Notes: generated by a model not told the origin, from the letters alone. Positions 35,768 to 44,482 are shown, counted from the first letter of the stretch. The stretch is 64,000 nucleotides of DNA from Streptomyces chryseus (GCF_014650755.1 NZ_BMVO01000017.1:62001-126000), one strand, 5' to 3'. Translations and numbers: made by a program.

Positions 35768-37375
35768 TTACGCCGCGGGCCAGGGCACCTGCGGAGAGCG
35801 GTAGTAGTCGATCCCCAGCGCGGACATCCGCGGCCCCTGGGCCGCGAGCCGCAGCTTGTACGCGTCCCAGTCGTGCGTGGCCGCGGGCGACCAGCCGAGC
35901 TCGGCGATGCCCGGCAGCCTCGGGAACGCCATGTACTCGACCTGGTCGTTGGTCCACACCGTCTCGGACCACATCGGCGCCTCGACCCCGAGCACCGACT
36001 CGGCCGGCGCGCCCGGCAGGTACGCCCCCGGGTTCCAGTCGTACGAGCGCTCCACTTCGACGTAGCCCGCCCAGGCGAGGCCGAGCGGGGTGCTCTTGTC
36101 GTACTTCATGTCGAGGTACGCGCGGTCGGCCGGTGACAGGACCAGCTTCGTACCGTTCCGGGCGGCGTTGGCGACCTGCGCCTTCTCGGTGGCCGACGTC
36201 TTGTCGAGCCCCCAGTACTGCGCCACCGCCCCCTTGGCCGGTTCGGCGCCCGTCAGCTGGTGCCAGCCCATCACCGTCTTGCCGTACTTGCCGACGACGG
36301 CCTGCGCCTTGTCCATGAAGGCGACGTAGTCCTTGTGCGGCGTGGAGTGCGCCTCGTCGCCGCCGATGTGGATGTACTTGCCGGGCGTCATCGCGGCGAT
36401 CTCGCGCACCACGTCGTCGACGAACTCGTAGGTGACGGCCTTCGGCACGCACAGCGAGCTGAAGCCGACGTTCGTGCCCGTGTAGAGGGGCGGCGCGACG
36501 CCGTCGCAGTTCAGCTCGGCGTACGAGGCGAGGGCCGCGTTGGTGTGGCCGGGCAGGTCGATCTCGGGGACGACCTCCAGGTGGCGGGAGGCGGCGTACC
36601 GCAGGATCTCCCGGTAGTCGGCCTTCGTGTAGTAGCCGCCGGGGCCGCCGCCCACCTGGGTGGAGCCGCCGTACGTCGTCAGGCGCGGCCAGGAGTCGAT
36701 GGCGATGCGCCAGCCCTGGTCGTCGGAGAGGTGCAGGTGAAGCTTGTTGATCTTGTAGAGGGCCATCTGGTCGATGTACGTCTTGACCTTGTCGACGCTG
36801 AAGAAGTGCCGCGAGACGTCGAGCATCGCTCCCCGGTAGCCGTAGCGGGGCGTGTCCTTGATCGTCCCGCCCGCGACCGTCCAGGGGCCCCGCTGCCGGG
36901 TGTCCTCCTCCACCGCCGCGGGCAGGAGCTGACGGAGCGTCTGGACGCCGTGGAAGAGCCCGGCGGCCCGGCGGGCGGTGATCGTCACGCCGTGCCGACC
37001 GGACTCCAGCCGGTATCCCTCGTCGCCCAGCGAGGCGTCCCGGGAGCCGAGCCGCAGCCGGATGCCGTCCCTGCCGTCCCGTGCGGTGACGGGGAGCTCG
37101 AAGCCCGTGGAGGGGCGCAGGACGTCCGCGAGGTACGAGCCGATGCGCCGCGCCTCCCGGGAGCCGTCGTCGACCCGGATGCGCGTGCGGGGCGTGAGGG
37201 CGTAAGAAGGCCCGCCCTCGGACACGGAGGCGGGCGCCGGAACCACTTGGCTCAACGGTCTGGCGCGGGCGGCCGGCTCGGCGGCGGCCGCGGTGACTCC
37301 GAGGCTCGTCGCGCCGGCGGCGACGACCAGGAGCAGCGGGGCGAACAGACCTGGAATCCTTCTGCGTTGACTCAC
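35768..37375 (-). CDS. Secreted beta-N-acetylhexosaminidase (GH20)
   Basis: A 535-residue protein starting at GTG 37373-37375 (AAGGGA seven bases upstream). The signal peptide is basic SQRRR followed by a hydrophobic stretch ending near AAAAEPAARA. A GH20b-like N-domain precedes the catalytic barrel, which has the polarising Asp and acid/base Glu in HIGGDEAH near residue 340 and VVPEIDLPGHTNAAL near 275. It releases GlcNAc from chitobiose or other glycans outside the cell. A DasR-type site lies 86 bases upstream, linking it to GlcNAc control. The glmS gene lies to its right. Confidence 0.9.
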   Translation of the reverse strand: MSQRRRIPGLFAPLLLVVAAGATSLGVTAAAAEPAARARPLSQVVPAPASVSEGGPSYALTPRTRIRVDDGSREARRIGSYLADVLRPSTGFELPVTARDGRDGIRLRLGSRDASLGDEGYRLESGRHGVTITARRAAGLFHGVQTLRQLLPAAVEEDTRQRGPWTVAGGTIKDTPRYGYRGAMLDVSRHFFSVDKVKTYIDQMALYKINKLHLHLSDDQGWRIAIDSWPRLTTYGGSTQVGGGPGGYYTKADYREILRYAASRHLEVVPEIDLPGHTNAALASYAELNCDGVAPPLYTGTNVGFSSLCVPKAVTYEFVDDVVREIAAMTPGKYIHIGGDEAHSTPHKDYVAFMDKAQAVVGKYGKTVMGWHQLTGAEPAKGAVAQYWGLDKTSATEKAQVANAARNGTKLVLSPADRAYLDMKYDKSTPLGLAWAGYVEVERSYDWNPGAYLPGAPAESVLGVEAPMWSETVWTNDQVEYMAFPRLPGIAELGWSPAATHDWDAYKLRLAAQGPRMSALGIDYYRSPQVPWPAA

Positions 37376-37460
37376 GGGCGGTCCCTTCGGCGGGGCTTCG
37401 CGACAGTGGCATGGTGCAGGCGAACGGTCACCATGCGTATCGCGCGCCCCTTTCCGGGTC

Positions 37461-37476
37461 AAGGGTGTAGACCAGT
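37461..37476. promoter_or_regulatory. DasR responsive element (dre)
   Basis: AAGGGTGTAGACCAGT agrees with the dre consensus ACTGGTCTAGACCAGT at 13 of 16 bases, with a perfect right half. It lies 86-101 bases upstream of the hexosaminidase start. DasR would repress here until GlcN-6-P accumulates. Confidence 0.7.
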
Positions 37477-37623
37477 TGACCGCTCTGTGTCGCCTCTGGA
37501 CGCCCCCCGACGACCCGCTCCCCCACACGTCCGCGACCTGGCCTTTTCGCTTTGTGACGGAAATCCTGCCCGATAGCGGGCAGATTTCTTGCGTACGCCC
37601 CGGATCCCCCGCAGTATCTACGG

Positions 37624-37905
37624 GTGCTCGAACGCCGCCCGTCGTCCCCGTACGACGACCTCATCGACCACCTGGTCCGCAGCACCGCGCTCCCGCGCGG
37701 TGAGGCCGCCCGGGTGGTGCTCGACGTACTGGCGTACTTCGACGAGACGGCGGAGGACTTCGTGCGCCGTCGCCACCGTGAGCTCCAGTCCGGCGGCCTG
37801 GTGAACGCGGAGATCTTCGAGCGGATCGCGGCCGAGATGCCGCACCGCGCCGTGGCGCCGCCGGAGCTCTCGCTCCGTCAGCTGCGCCGCATCGTCTACG
37901 GCTGA
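37624..37905 (+). CDS. Small conserved protein upstream of glmS
   Basis: A 93-residue acidic, helical protein beginning MLERRPSSPYDDLIDHLVRS (GTG start) with no membrane segment or recognised domain. It lies 36 bases before glmS in the same direction, so is probably co-transcribed. A small open frame in this position is, as I recall, common next to this glmS in streptomycetes. Function unknown. Confidence 0.6.
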   Translation: MLERRPSSPYDDLIDHLVRSTALPRGEAARVVLDVLAYFDETAEDFVRRRHRELQSGGLVNAEIFERIAAEMPHRAVAPPELSLRQLRRIVYG

Positions 37906-37941
37906 GAGCACGCACCCAACGACTCGAGGGATACCCATCAC

Positions 37942-39759
37942 ATGTGCGGAATCGTCGGTTACATCGGCAAGCGCGACGTCGCCCCGCTGCTGCTCGAAGG
38001 CCTCCAGCGCCTGGAGTACCGCGGCTACGACTCGGCGGGCATCGTCATCACCAGCCCGAAGGCCAGCGGCCTGAAGATGGTCAAGGCCAAGGGCCGCGTC
38101 CGCGACCTGGAGGCCAAGGTCCCCAAGCGCTTCGCCGGCACCACCGGCATCGCCCACACCCGCTGGGCCACCCACGGCGCCCCGAGCGACGAGAACGCCC
38201 ACCCGCACCTCGACGCCGAGGGCAAGGTCGCCGTCGTCCACAACGGCATCATCGACAACGCCACCGAGCTGCGCGCCAAGCTGGTCGCCGACGGCGTCGA
38301 GTTCCTCTCCGAGACCGACACCGAGGTCCTGGTCCACCTCGTCGCCCGCTCGCAGGCCGTGACGCTGGAGGAGAAGGTCCGCGAGGCGCTGCGCCACGTC
38401 GAGGGGACGTACGGCGTCGCCGTCATGCACGCCGACTTCTCCGACCGCATCGTCGTCGCCCGCAACGGCTCGCCGGTCGTCCTCGGCATCGGCGAGAAGG
38501 AGATGTTCGTCGCCTCCGACATCGCGGCGCTCGTCTCGCACACCCGCCAGATCGTCACGCTCGAAGACGGCGAGATGGCCACCCTGAAGGCCGACGACTT
38601 CCGTACGTACACCACCGAGGGCTCCCGTACGACGGCCACGCCGACCACCGTGGAGTGGGAGGCCGAGTCGTACGACATGGGCGGCCACGACACGTACATG
38701 CACAAGGAGATCTCCGAGCAGGCCGACGCCGTGGACCGCGTGCTGCGCGGCCGCATCGACGACCGCTTCTCCACCGTGCACCTGGGCGGCCTGAACCTGG
38801 ACGCCCGCGAGGCGCGCGGCATCCGCCGCGTCAAGATCCTCGGCTGCGGCACCTCGTACCACGCGGGCATGATCGGCGCGCAGCTCATCGAGGAGCTGGC
38901 CCGCATCCCCGCCGACGCCGAGCCCGCGTCCGAGTTCCGCTACCGCAACCCGGTCGTGGACCCCGACACCCTGTACGTCGCGGTCTCCCAGTCCGGTGAG
39001 ACGTACGACGTGCTGGCGGCCGTGCAGGAGCTGAAGCGCAAGGGCGCCCGTGTCCTCGGCGTGGTCAACGTCGTCGGCTCGGCGATCGCCCGCGAGGCCG
39101 ACGGCGGCATGTACGTGCACGCCGGCCCCGAGGTCTGCGTCGTCTCCACCAAGTGCTTCACCAACACGGTGGTCGCCTTCGCGCTGCTCGCCCTCCACCT
39201 GGGCCGCATCCGCGACCTGTCCGTCTCGGACGGCAAGCGCCTCATCGAGGGCCTGCGCAAGCTGCCCGCCCAGATCGCCGAGATCCTCAAGACCGAGGAC
39301 GAGATCAAGAAGATCGCCGAGGAGTACGCCGGCGCCCAGTCGATGATGTTCATCGGGCGCGTCCGGGGCTACCCGGTGGCGCTGGAGGCCTCCCTCAAGC
39401 TGAAGGAGATCTCCTACATCCACGCCGAGGCGTACCCGGCCTCCGAGCTCAAGCACGGCCCGCTCGCCCTGATCGAGCCCGCCCTCCCGACGGTCGCGAT
39501 CGTGCCCGACGACGAGCTGCTGGAGAAGAACCGCGCGGCCCTGGAGGAGATCAAGGCCCGCAGCGGCCGGATCCTGGCGGTCGCGCACCGCGAGCAGGAA
39601 AAGGCCGACCACACCATTGTGGTGCCGAAGAACGAGACGGAGCTGGACCCCATCCTCATGGGCATTCCGCTGCAACTCCTGGCATACCACACGGCTTTGG
39701 CCATGGGTCGCGACATCGACAAGCCGCGCAACCTCGCCAAGTCCGTGACGGTCGAGTAG
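37942..39759 (+). CDS. glmS: Glutamine-fructose-6-phosphate aminotransferase
   Basis: A 605-residue protein with a class II glutamine amidotransferase domain (Cys2 in MCGIVGYIGKRDV; EYRGYDSAGI near residue 24; HTRWATHG near 72) and two SIS isomerase domains (CGTSYHAG near 311, SQSGET near 352, C-terminal RNLAKSVTVE). It makes glucosamine-6-phosphate, the entry to cell-wall amino sugars. A GlcNAc-releasing hexosaminidase nearby suggests shared amino-sugar context. It may be a second glmS copy, as seen in some streptomycetes. Terminated by the hairpin at 39774. Confidence 0.95.
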   Translation: MCGIVGYIGKRDVAPLLLEGLQRLEYRGYDSAGIVITSPKASGLKMVKAKGRVRDLEAKVPKRFAGTTGIAHTRWATHGAPSDENAHPHLDAEGKVAVVHNGIIDNATELRAKLVADGVEFLSETDTEVLVHLVARSQAVTLEEKVREALRHVEGTYGVAVMHADFSDRIVVARNGSPVVLGIGEKEMFVASDIAALVSHTRQIVTLEDGEMATLKADDFRTYTTEGSRTTATPTTVEWEAESYDMGGHDTYMHKEISEQADAVDRVLRGRIDDRFSTVHLGGLNLDAREARGIRRVKILGCGTSYHAGMIGAQLIEELARIPADAEPASEFRYRNPVVDPDTLYVAVSQSGETYDVLAAVQELKRKGARVLGVVNVVGSAIAREADGGMYVHAGPEVCVVSTKCFTNTVVAFALLALHLGRIRDLSVSDGKRLIEGLRKLPAQIAEILKTEDEIKKIAEEYAGAQSMMFIGRVRGYPVALEASLKLKEISYIHAEAYPASELKHGPLALIEPALPTVAIVPDDELLEKNRAALEEIKARSGRILAVAHREQEKADHTIVVPKNETELDPILMGIPLQLLAYHTALAMGRDIDKPRNLAKSVTVE

Positions 39760-39773
39760 CAGCCGGAGGGGCG

Positions 39774-39807
39774 TCGTGATCCCGTACGAACGGTTACGGG
39801 ATCACGA
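39774..39807. terminator. Bidirectional terminator between glmS and usp
   Basis: Thirteen-base perfect arms (TCGTGATCCCGTA and its complement) flank an eight-base loop. The right arm contains the last codons and part of the TAA stop of the leftward universal stress gene, so that gene ends inside its own terminator. Confidence 0.85.
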
Positions 39808-40315
39808 TGACCGGCCGCTGCGCGCGCCGCGCGAGCCGGCCGGCGACCGAGCCGAAGATCCGCCCGACGATGCCGTGCGTCGACCCGACCACGATGGCGT
39901 CGGCCGAGTACTCCTGGCCGACCTCCTCCAGCTCGTGGCAGATGTCGCCGCCGCGCTCGACGAGGATCCACGGCACTTCGGCGAGGTAGTCGGCGCAGGC
40001 CAGCTCCAGGCCGAGCACCTCGGTGCGGTGATCGGGCACGTCCACGAAGACCGGAGGCTCGCAGCCCGCCCAGACCGTGGTCGGCAGCCGGTTCGCGACG
40101 TGGACGATGATCAGGCCGGAGCCCGACCGCACCGCCATGCCGATGGCATACGAAAGCGCCCGCTCGCTGGACGTGGAGCCGTCGAATCCGACGACGACAC
40201 CGTGCTGGAAGGCGGGATCGCAGGAGTGGCGCGTCTGTTCCACCGCCCGGAGGTCGTCCAGGGGATCGACGACCTGCTTGCGGTCCGCGGGTTCGGGGGT
40301 TTCGTGACCGGCCAT
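39794..40315 (-). CDS. Universal stress protein (UspA family)
   Basis: A 173-residue single-domain Usp protein. The start at ATG 40313-40315 fits domain length. The fold begins at HGVVVGFDGSTSSERAL near residue 38, and the ATP-binding loop is GSTHGIVGRIFGS near 144, matching the Gx2Gx9G(S/T) pattern. An N-terminal extension of about 35 residues precedes the domain. Streptomycete Usp proteins respond to hypoxia, nutrient and redox stress. It is transcribed alone, divergent from a small membrane gene and adpA. Confidence 0.85.
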   Translation of the reverse strand: MAGHETPEPADRKQVVDPLDDLRAVEQTRHSCDPAFQHGVVVGFDGSTSSERALSYAIGMAVRSGSGLIIVHVANRLPTTVWAGCEPPVFVDVPDHRTEVLGLELACADYLAEVPWILVERGGDICHELEEVGQEYSADAIVVGSTHGIVGRIFGSVAGRLARRAQRPVIVIP

Positions 40316-40621
40316 GGGTTCTCGGCGAGAAGTCCTCTGGGGAGGGGTCGCTCTTACTGAGGGAAGCAATGACAATTGAACAGTGAACTGTGTCTGGGAA
40401 TCATCTTCCCAAGCCCATACCACCAAGGGTACGGCGACACTCCTTTCCTGCCCAGAGCCCGCCGGTCCCTCGCACGGCGTTTCAGGGAGCATGCACGAGC
40501 CCGGCGCGTAAGGCAATGCCGGTTGGCCCCTACAGTCGTCTCGACAGGCGGACCCCTCAGTGACCCCTCGGCGCCGCCGTCCGTTAGGCACGTCCCACCC
40601 GCGTACGTCAGGGAGTCCGCC
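40316..40621. other. Intergenic region between usp and small membrane gene
   Basis: About 306 bases without a supportable gene, holding the divergent promoters of the universal stress gene and the membrane-protein gene. Short dyads occur: ACAGT-GA-ACTGT at 40380-40391 and TGGGAA-TCATC-TTCCCA at 40393-40409. The A/T-rich stretch around 40365-40400 looks like promoter DNA. No known operator was recognised. Confidence 0.5.
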
Positions 40622-40984
40622 GTGCCCGGACCGCCGACCGGCCCCGCCACCGCCCCCGTTCCCGCGCCGCGCGGCCGCCGCAGGGCGGCCGTACCGCCGG
40701 CTCCCGCGCCCCGCGCGCCGCACCCGGCCGACGCGATCGGCGACGTGGTCCGCTGGGCCGCCTTCAGCTGCGCACTCGTCCCGGTGGTGCTCGTCATGTA
40801 CGGCACCTCCTTCGGCGGGGCGGCCGCCGCCGCGCTGGGACTCGCCACCGTGACCGCCGCCTGCCGCGTACTGCTGCGCCGGTCCGAGCGCGCGGCGGCC
40901 GAGGAGACGGACCGGGCGCGGCGGCGGCCGGCCGGGGCGCATCGGGGCGGGCGTCACGCGGGGCCGAGCGCACCGGGAGAATGA
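40622..40984 (+). CDS. Small membrane protein upstream of adpA
   Basis: A 120-residue protein from GTG 40622-40624. The N-terminal 45 residues are Pro/Ala/Arg-rich, followed by two predicted membrane helices (WAAFSCALVPVVLVMYG and AAAAALGLATVTAACRVLL) and a basic C-terminal tail. No domain is recognised. It precedes adpA by 368 bases with a separate promoter region between them. Start uncertain. Confidence 0.55.
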   Translation: MPGPPTGPATAPVPAPRGRRRAAVPPAPAPRAPHPADAIGDVVRWAAFSCALVPVVLVMYGTSFGGAAAAALGLATVTAACRVLLRRSERAAAEETDRARRRPAGAHRGGRHAGPSAPGE

Positions 40985-41352
40985 CGTTCTCGCACGCACG
41001 AACCCATATCTTTTCAGCCAACTTCTGGCTGTGACCCAACCCTTGGCGAAATGCCCTCCCCACCCCCGTACCACCAGGCATGAAAGGACCGTCCCCGGCC
41101 AATGCACCCTACGGGGACGGGCCATGAGCGGGATGCGTACTTCCCTGCGGGGCCCACGAGTGGAACGCTTCGTGATCGAATGCTTCGCGCCAAGTTGCCT
41201 TGTCGACATAGTGCCGAATGCCGAAGTTGTCACGCCGGCGCCACGGGACACAGTAGATTCGATCATGGGTATATACGGCGGGGGAATCATGCAGGACCGA
41301 GGGGAAACGTGCAGGACCGAGAGGACGCGAACACCGAGGGGGGCTTAGCGTC
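40985..41352. other. adpA upstream regulatory region
   Basis: 368 bases without a convincing gene, expected to carry the adpA promoter and its operators. It contains a nine-base inverted repeat (CCGTCCCCG at 41089-41097 with CGGGGACGG at 41112-41120, 14-base loop) and a 12-base direct repeat TGCAGGACCGAG at 41290 and 41310. A 105-codon open frame crosses the region but has no ribosome site or coding character. Binding sites for AdpA itself, a gamma-butyrolactone receptor or BldD may lie here but could not be assigned by eye. Confidence 0.6.
41290..41321 (+). repeat. 12-bp direct repeat in adpA leader
   Basis: TGCAGGACCGAG occurs at 41290-41301 and again at 41310-41321, exactly 20 bases apart, two helical turns. 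The second copy ends about 30 bases before the adpA ATG. Confidence 0.6.
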
Positions 41353-42582
41353 ATGAGCCAGGACTCCACTGCCGTACCGGAGGCCGCACGGAAGCTCTCC
41401 GGACGCCGCCGCCGGGAGATCGTCGCAGTACTGCTCTTCAGTGGCGGCCCCATCTTCGAAAGCTCCATCCCACTCTCTGTGTTCGGCATTGACCGGCAGG
41501 ACGCAGGAGTACCCCGATACCGGCTACTGGTGTGCGCGGGCGAGGACGGGCCGCTGCGCACCACGGGCGGGCTCGAACTGACCGCCCCCTACGGCCTGGA
41601 GGCGATGAGCAGGGCCGGCACCGTCGTCGTACCGGCGTGGCGGTCCATCACCTCGCCACCACCGCCGGAGGCACTCGACGCACTGCGCCGCGCGCACGAG
41701 GAGGGCGCCCGCATCGTCGGGCTGTGCACCGGCGCGTTCGTACTGGCGGCGGCGGGGCTGCTCGACGGCCGCCCGGCCACCACGCACTGGATGTACGCGC
41801 CGACGCTCGCCAAGCGCTATCCGTCGGTCCACGTCGACCCGCGCGAGCTCTTCGTCGACGACGGCGACGTCCTCACGTCGGCCGGCACGGCGGCCGGAAT
41901 CGACCTGTGCCTGCACATCGTGCGTACGGACCACGGCACGGAGGCCGCCGGGGCGCTGGCCCGCAGGCTGGTCGTACCACCGCGCCGCAGTGGCGGCCAG
42001 GAGCGCTATCTCGACAGGTCTTTACCGGAGGAGATCGGCGCCGACCCGCTGGCCGAGGTCGTCGCCTGGGCGCTGGAGCACCTCCACGAGCAGTTCGACG
42101 TGGAGACGCTGGCCGCGCGCGCCTACATGAGCCGCCGCACGTTCGACCGGCGCTTTCGTTCGCTCACCGGGAGCGCTCCCCTGCAGTGGCTGATCACTCA
42201 GCGGGTGCTCCAGGCGCAGCGTCTGCTGGAGACGTCGGACTACTCGGTCGACGAGGTCGCGGGGCGGTGCGGCTTCCGGTCGCCGGTCGCGCTGCGCGGG
42301 CATTTCCGGCGCCAGCTGGGCTCGTCCCCGGCCGCGTACCGGGCCGCGTACCGGGCCCGGCGTCCGCAGGGCGAGGTCCACGCGGGCCCGTCCGGGCTGT
42401 CCGGGGGCGGTCAGGGCGCGGAAGCGATGCCGCAGCAGGCCCGGCGCACGGCGGCGGCCAGTACGCAGTCGGGCCCCACGGCGACCACGTCGGCGACCGC
42501 GGAGCCGGGCAAGCCCAGCTCCGATGTGTACACCCCCGGCCGCCCGACGCTCCCCGGCCAGCGGGAACGCCCCGTAGGGTGA
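41353..42582 (+). CDS. adpA: Global developmental regulator AdpA
   Basis: A 409-residue AraC/XylS regulator. A DJ-1/PfpI-like dimerisation domain spans about 25-190 (GLCTGAFVLAAAGLLDGR near 123) and the AraC DNA-binding domain about 230-325 (AYMSRRTFDRRFRSLTG, then VDEVAGRCGFRSPVALRGHF). The tail beyond 340 is Gly/Ala/Pro-rich and variable. AdpA switches on hundreds of morphological and antibiotic genes and represses its own promoter. Codon 224 (42022-42024) is TTA, the rare Leu codon read by bldA tRNA, at the hinge between domains as in other adpA genes. Upstream of ornA, as in S. coelicolor. Confidence 0.95.
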   Translation: MSQDSTAVPEAARKLSGRRRREIVAVLLFSGGPIFESSIPLSVFGIDRQDAGVPRYRLLVCAGEDGPLRTTGGLELTAPYGLEAMSRAGTVVVPAWRSITSPPPPEALDALRRAHEEGARIVGLCTGAFVLAAAGLLDGRPATTHWMYAPTLAKRYPSVHVDPRELFVDDGDVLTSAGTAAGIDLCLHIVRTDHGTEAAGALARRLVVPPRRSGGQERYLDRSLPEEIGADPLAEVVAWALEHLHEQFDVETLAARAYMSRRTFDRRFRSLTGSAPLQWLITQRVLQAQRLLETSDYSVDEVAGRCGFRSPVALRGHFRRQLGSSPAAYRAAYRARRPQGEVHAGPSGLSGGGQGAEAMPQQARRTAAASTQSGPTATTSATAEPGKPSSDVYTPGRPTLPGQRERPVG

Positions 42583-42587
42583 GACAC

Positions 42588-43190
42588 ATGAACGATCGCA
42601 TGGTGTGGATCGACTGCGAGATGACCGGGCTCTCGCTGACGGACGACGCACTCATTGAGGTGGCCGCACTGGTCACCGACTCGGAGCTCAACGTGCTCGG
42701 CGACGGGGTGGACATCGTGATCCGCCCGCCGGACGCGGCCCTGGAGACCATGCCCGAGGTGGTGCGGCAGATGCACACCGCCTCGGGCCTCCTCGACGAG
42801 CTGGCCGGCGGAACGTCGCTGGCCGACGCCGAGGAGCAGGTCCTGGCCTATGTACGCACCCACGTGAAGGAGCCCGGCAAGGCCCCGCTGTGCGGAAACT
42901 CGGTCGGTACCGACCGCGGCTTCCTGCTGCGTGACATGTCGACGCTGGAGGCGTACCTCCACTACCGGATCGTGGATGTCTCGTCGGTCAAGGAGCTGGC
43001 CCGCCGCTGGTTCCCGCGGGCGTACTTCAACAGCCCGGAGAAGAACGGCAACCACCGGGCGCTCGCCGACATCAAGGACTCCATCGCGGAGCTGCGCTAC
43101 TACCGGGAAGCGGTCTTCGTGCCGCAGCCCGGGCCGGACTCCGAAACGGCGAAGAAAATCGCCGCGAAGTACGTCCTGCCTGCGCAGTAG
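42588..43190 (+). CDS. orn: Oligoribonuclease
   Basis: A 200-residue DEDDh 3'-5' exoribonuclease. Asp and Glu of motif I are in WIDCEMTGLS near residue 6, and the His/Asp of motif III in NHRALADIKDS near 160. It degrades 2-5 nucleotide RNAs including the linear form of c-di-GMP, and ornA mutants of S. coelicolor are slow and developmentally impaired. ATG 42588 is five bases after adpA, so some transcription may be shared. Confidence 0.93.
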   Translation: MNDRMVWIDCEMTGLSLTDDALIEVAALVTDSELNVLGDGVDIVIRPPDAALETMPEVVRQMHTASGLLDELAGGTSLADAEEQVLAYVRTHVKEPGKAPLCGNSVGTDRGFLLRDMSTLEAYLHYRIVDVSSVKELARRWFPRAYFNSPEKNGNHRALADIKDSIAELRYYREAVFVPQPGPDSETAKKIAAKYVLPAQ

Positions 43191-43280
43191 CCGCCCGGTG
43201 GGACCCGGTTAAACCCGGGCGCGAGCACCCTCTGGGACCCTGTACACTTTTTCTCAGCCGGTCGGAAACGACCGGCCACG

Positions 43281-43353
43281 GTGGGTGTAGCTCAGTTGGT
43301 AGAGCACCTGGTTGTGGTCCAGGTGGCCGCGGGTTCAAGTCCCGTCACTCACC
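43281..43353 (+). tRNA. tRNA-His (GTG)
   Basis: A full cloverleaf: acceptor GTGGGTG with CACTCAC, D arm GCTC..GAGC, anticodon arm CCTGG-TTGTGGT-CCAGG with anticodon GTG, and T arm GCGGG-TTCAAGT-CCCGT. A G at 43280 opposite discriminator C is the His-specific G-1. No CCA is encoded. A strong hairpin follows ten bases later. Confidence 0.97.
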
Positions 43354-43363
43354 CTGATCGATC

Positions 43364-43397
43364 CGAGCCCCTGACCTGGAAACAGGTCAGGGGCTCG
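43364..43397. terminator. Terminator after tRNA-His and cebR
   Basis: Fifteen-base perfect arms (CGAGCCCCTGACCTG and complement) close a GAAA tetraloop. It lies between the rightward tRNA and the leftward cebR gene end at 43415, so probably serves both. Confidence 0.9.
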
Positions 43398-43414
43398 ATG
43401 CGTTGCCCGGCCGC

Positions 43415-44482
43415 TCATGACGACGTACGGGGCACCAGCTCCGTCGGCAGCACGATCCGGCGGCGGTCGTCGTCTCCAGGGGCGCCCGCCGGGCGGCGGT
43501 CCGCGATCTCGGCCAGCAGCAGCCGGGTCATCTCCCGGCCCATCTCCTCGATGGGCCAGCGGACGCTGGTCAGCGGCGGGTCCATCCGGTGGGCGATGGC
43601 CGAGTCGTCGAAGCCGACCAGCGCCACGTCCCCCGGGACGGTGCGCCCGCGCTCGCGCAGGACCTGCCGGGCTCCCGCCGCCATCACGTCGGAGGCCACG
43701 AAGACCGCGTCCAGCGCGGGGCGGCGGTCCAGCAGCTCCTCCATGGCCCGTCGGCCGCCCTCCTCGGTGAAGTCGGCGGGGGCCACCAGCCCCTCGTCGG
43801 CATCGAGGCCGGCCTCGACGAGCGCCTGCCGGTAGCCGTCGAGGCGGCACTGGGCGCCGTAGACGTCGAGGAGCCCCGTGATCGTGCCTATCGTGCGCCG
43901 GCCCCGGGATATCAGGTGCGCCACGGCTCCGCGCGCGCCCGCCACGTTGTCCGCGTCGACCCAGGCGAGCGGCTCGTCCGCGGAGCGGCGGCCGCTGAGG
44001 ACGACCGGGATGTCCAGCTGGACCAGCAGCTCGGGCAGTGGGTCGTCGGCGTGCACGGACACCAGCAGGACACCGTCGACACGGTTGCCCGCGAGGTAGC
44101 GGGCGAGGCGGCTGCGCTCACGGTCGTTGCCGACGATGGTGAGCAGGAGCTGCATCTCGGTGCTGTCGAGCGCGGCGCCGACGCCGCGCACGATGTCGGA
44201 GAAGTACGGCTCGGCGAAGAAGCGGGACTCGACCTCCGGGACGACGAGCGCGATGGCGTCCGTGCGGTTGGCGGCCAGGGCGCGGGCCGCACGGTTCGGT
44301 ACGTACCCCAGCTCGTCGACGGCGGCCTCCACGGCGGCGCGGGTCTCCTGGCTGACGCGCGGGGAGCCGTTGACGACCCGGGAGACGGTGCCCCGGCCCA
44401 CCCCCGCGCGTGCCGCCACCTCTTCAAGGGTCGGCCGCCCGCCGCTCCGGCCCCCCGGGCCCCGGATTCCGTGCGTCACCAT
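43415..44482 (-). CDS. cebR: LacI-family repressor CebR
   Basis: A 355-residue LacI regulator with an N-terminal helix-turn-helix (PTLEEVAARAGVGRGTVSRVV, then NGSPRVS) and a periplasmic-binding-protein-like effector domain (about 70-350). The start at ATG 44482 has GGGGAGG upstream. It is divergent from cebEFG-bglC, and the intergenic region holds a perfect CebR box, so it represses the cluster until cellobiose or cellotriose binds. Confidence 0.9.
   Translation of the reverse strand: MVTHGIRGPGGRSGGRPTLEEVAARAGVGRGTVSRVVNGSPRVSQETRAAVEAAVDELGYVPNRAARALAANRTDAIALVVPEVESRFFAEPYFSDIVRGVGAALDSTEMQLLLTIVGNDRERSRLARYLAGNRVDGVLLVSVHADDPLPELLVQLDIPVVLSGRRSADEPLAWVDADNVAGARGAVAHLISRGRRTIGTITGLLDVYGAQCRLDGYRQALVEAGLDADEGLVAPADFTEEGGRRAMEELLDRRPALDAVFVASDVMAAGARQVLRERGRTVPGDVALVGFDDSAIAHRMDPPLTSVRWPIEEMGREMTRLLLAEIADRRPAGAPGDDDRRRIVLPTELVPRTSS

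Noticed and set aside
41031..41348. 105-codon open frame ahead of adpA
   Set aside because: No ribosome site, unusual residue mix, and it lies over the known long adpA regulatory region.
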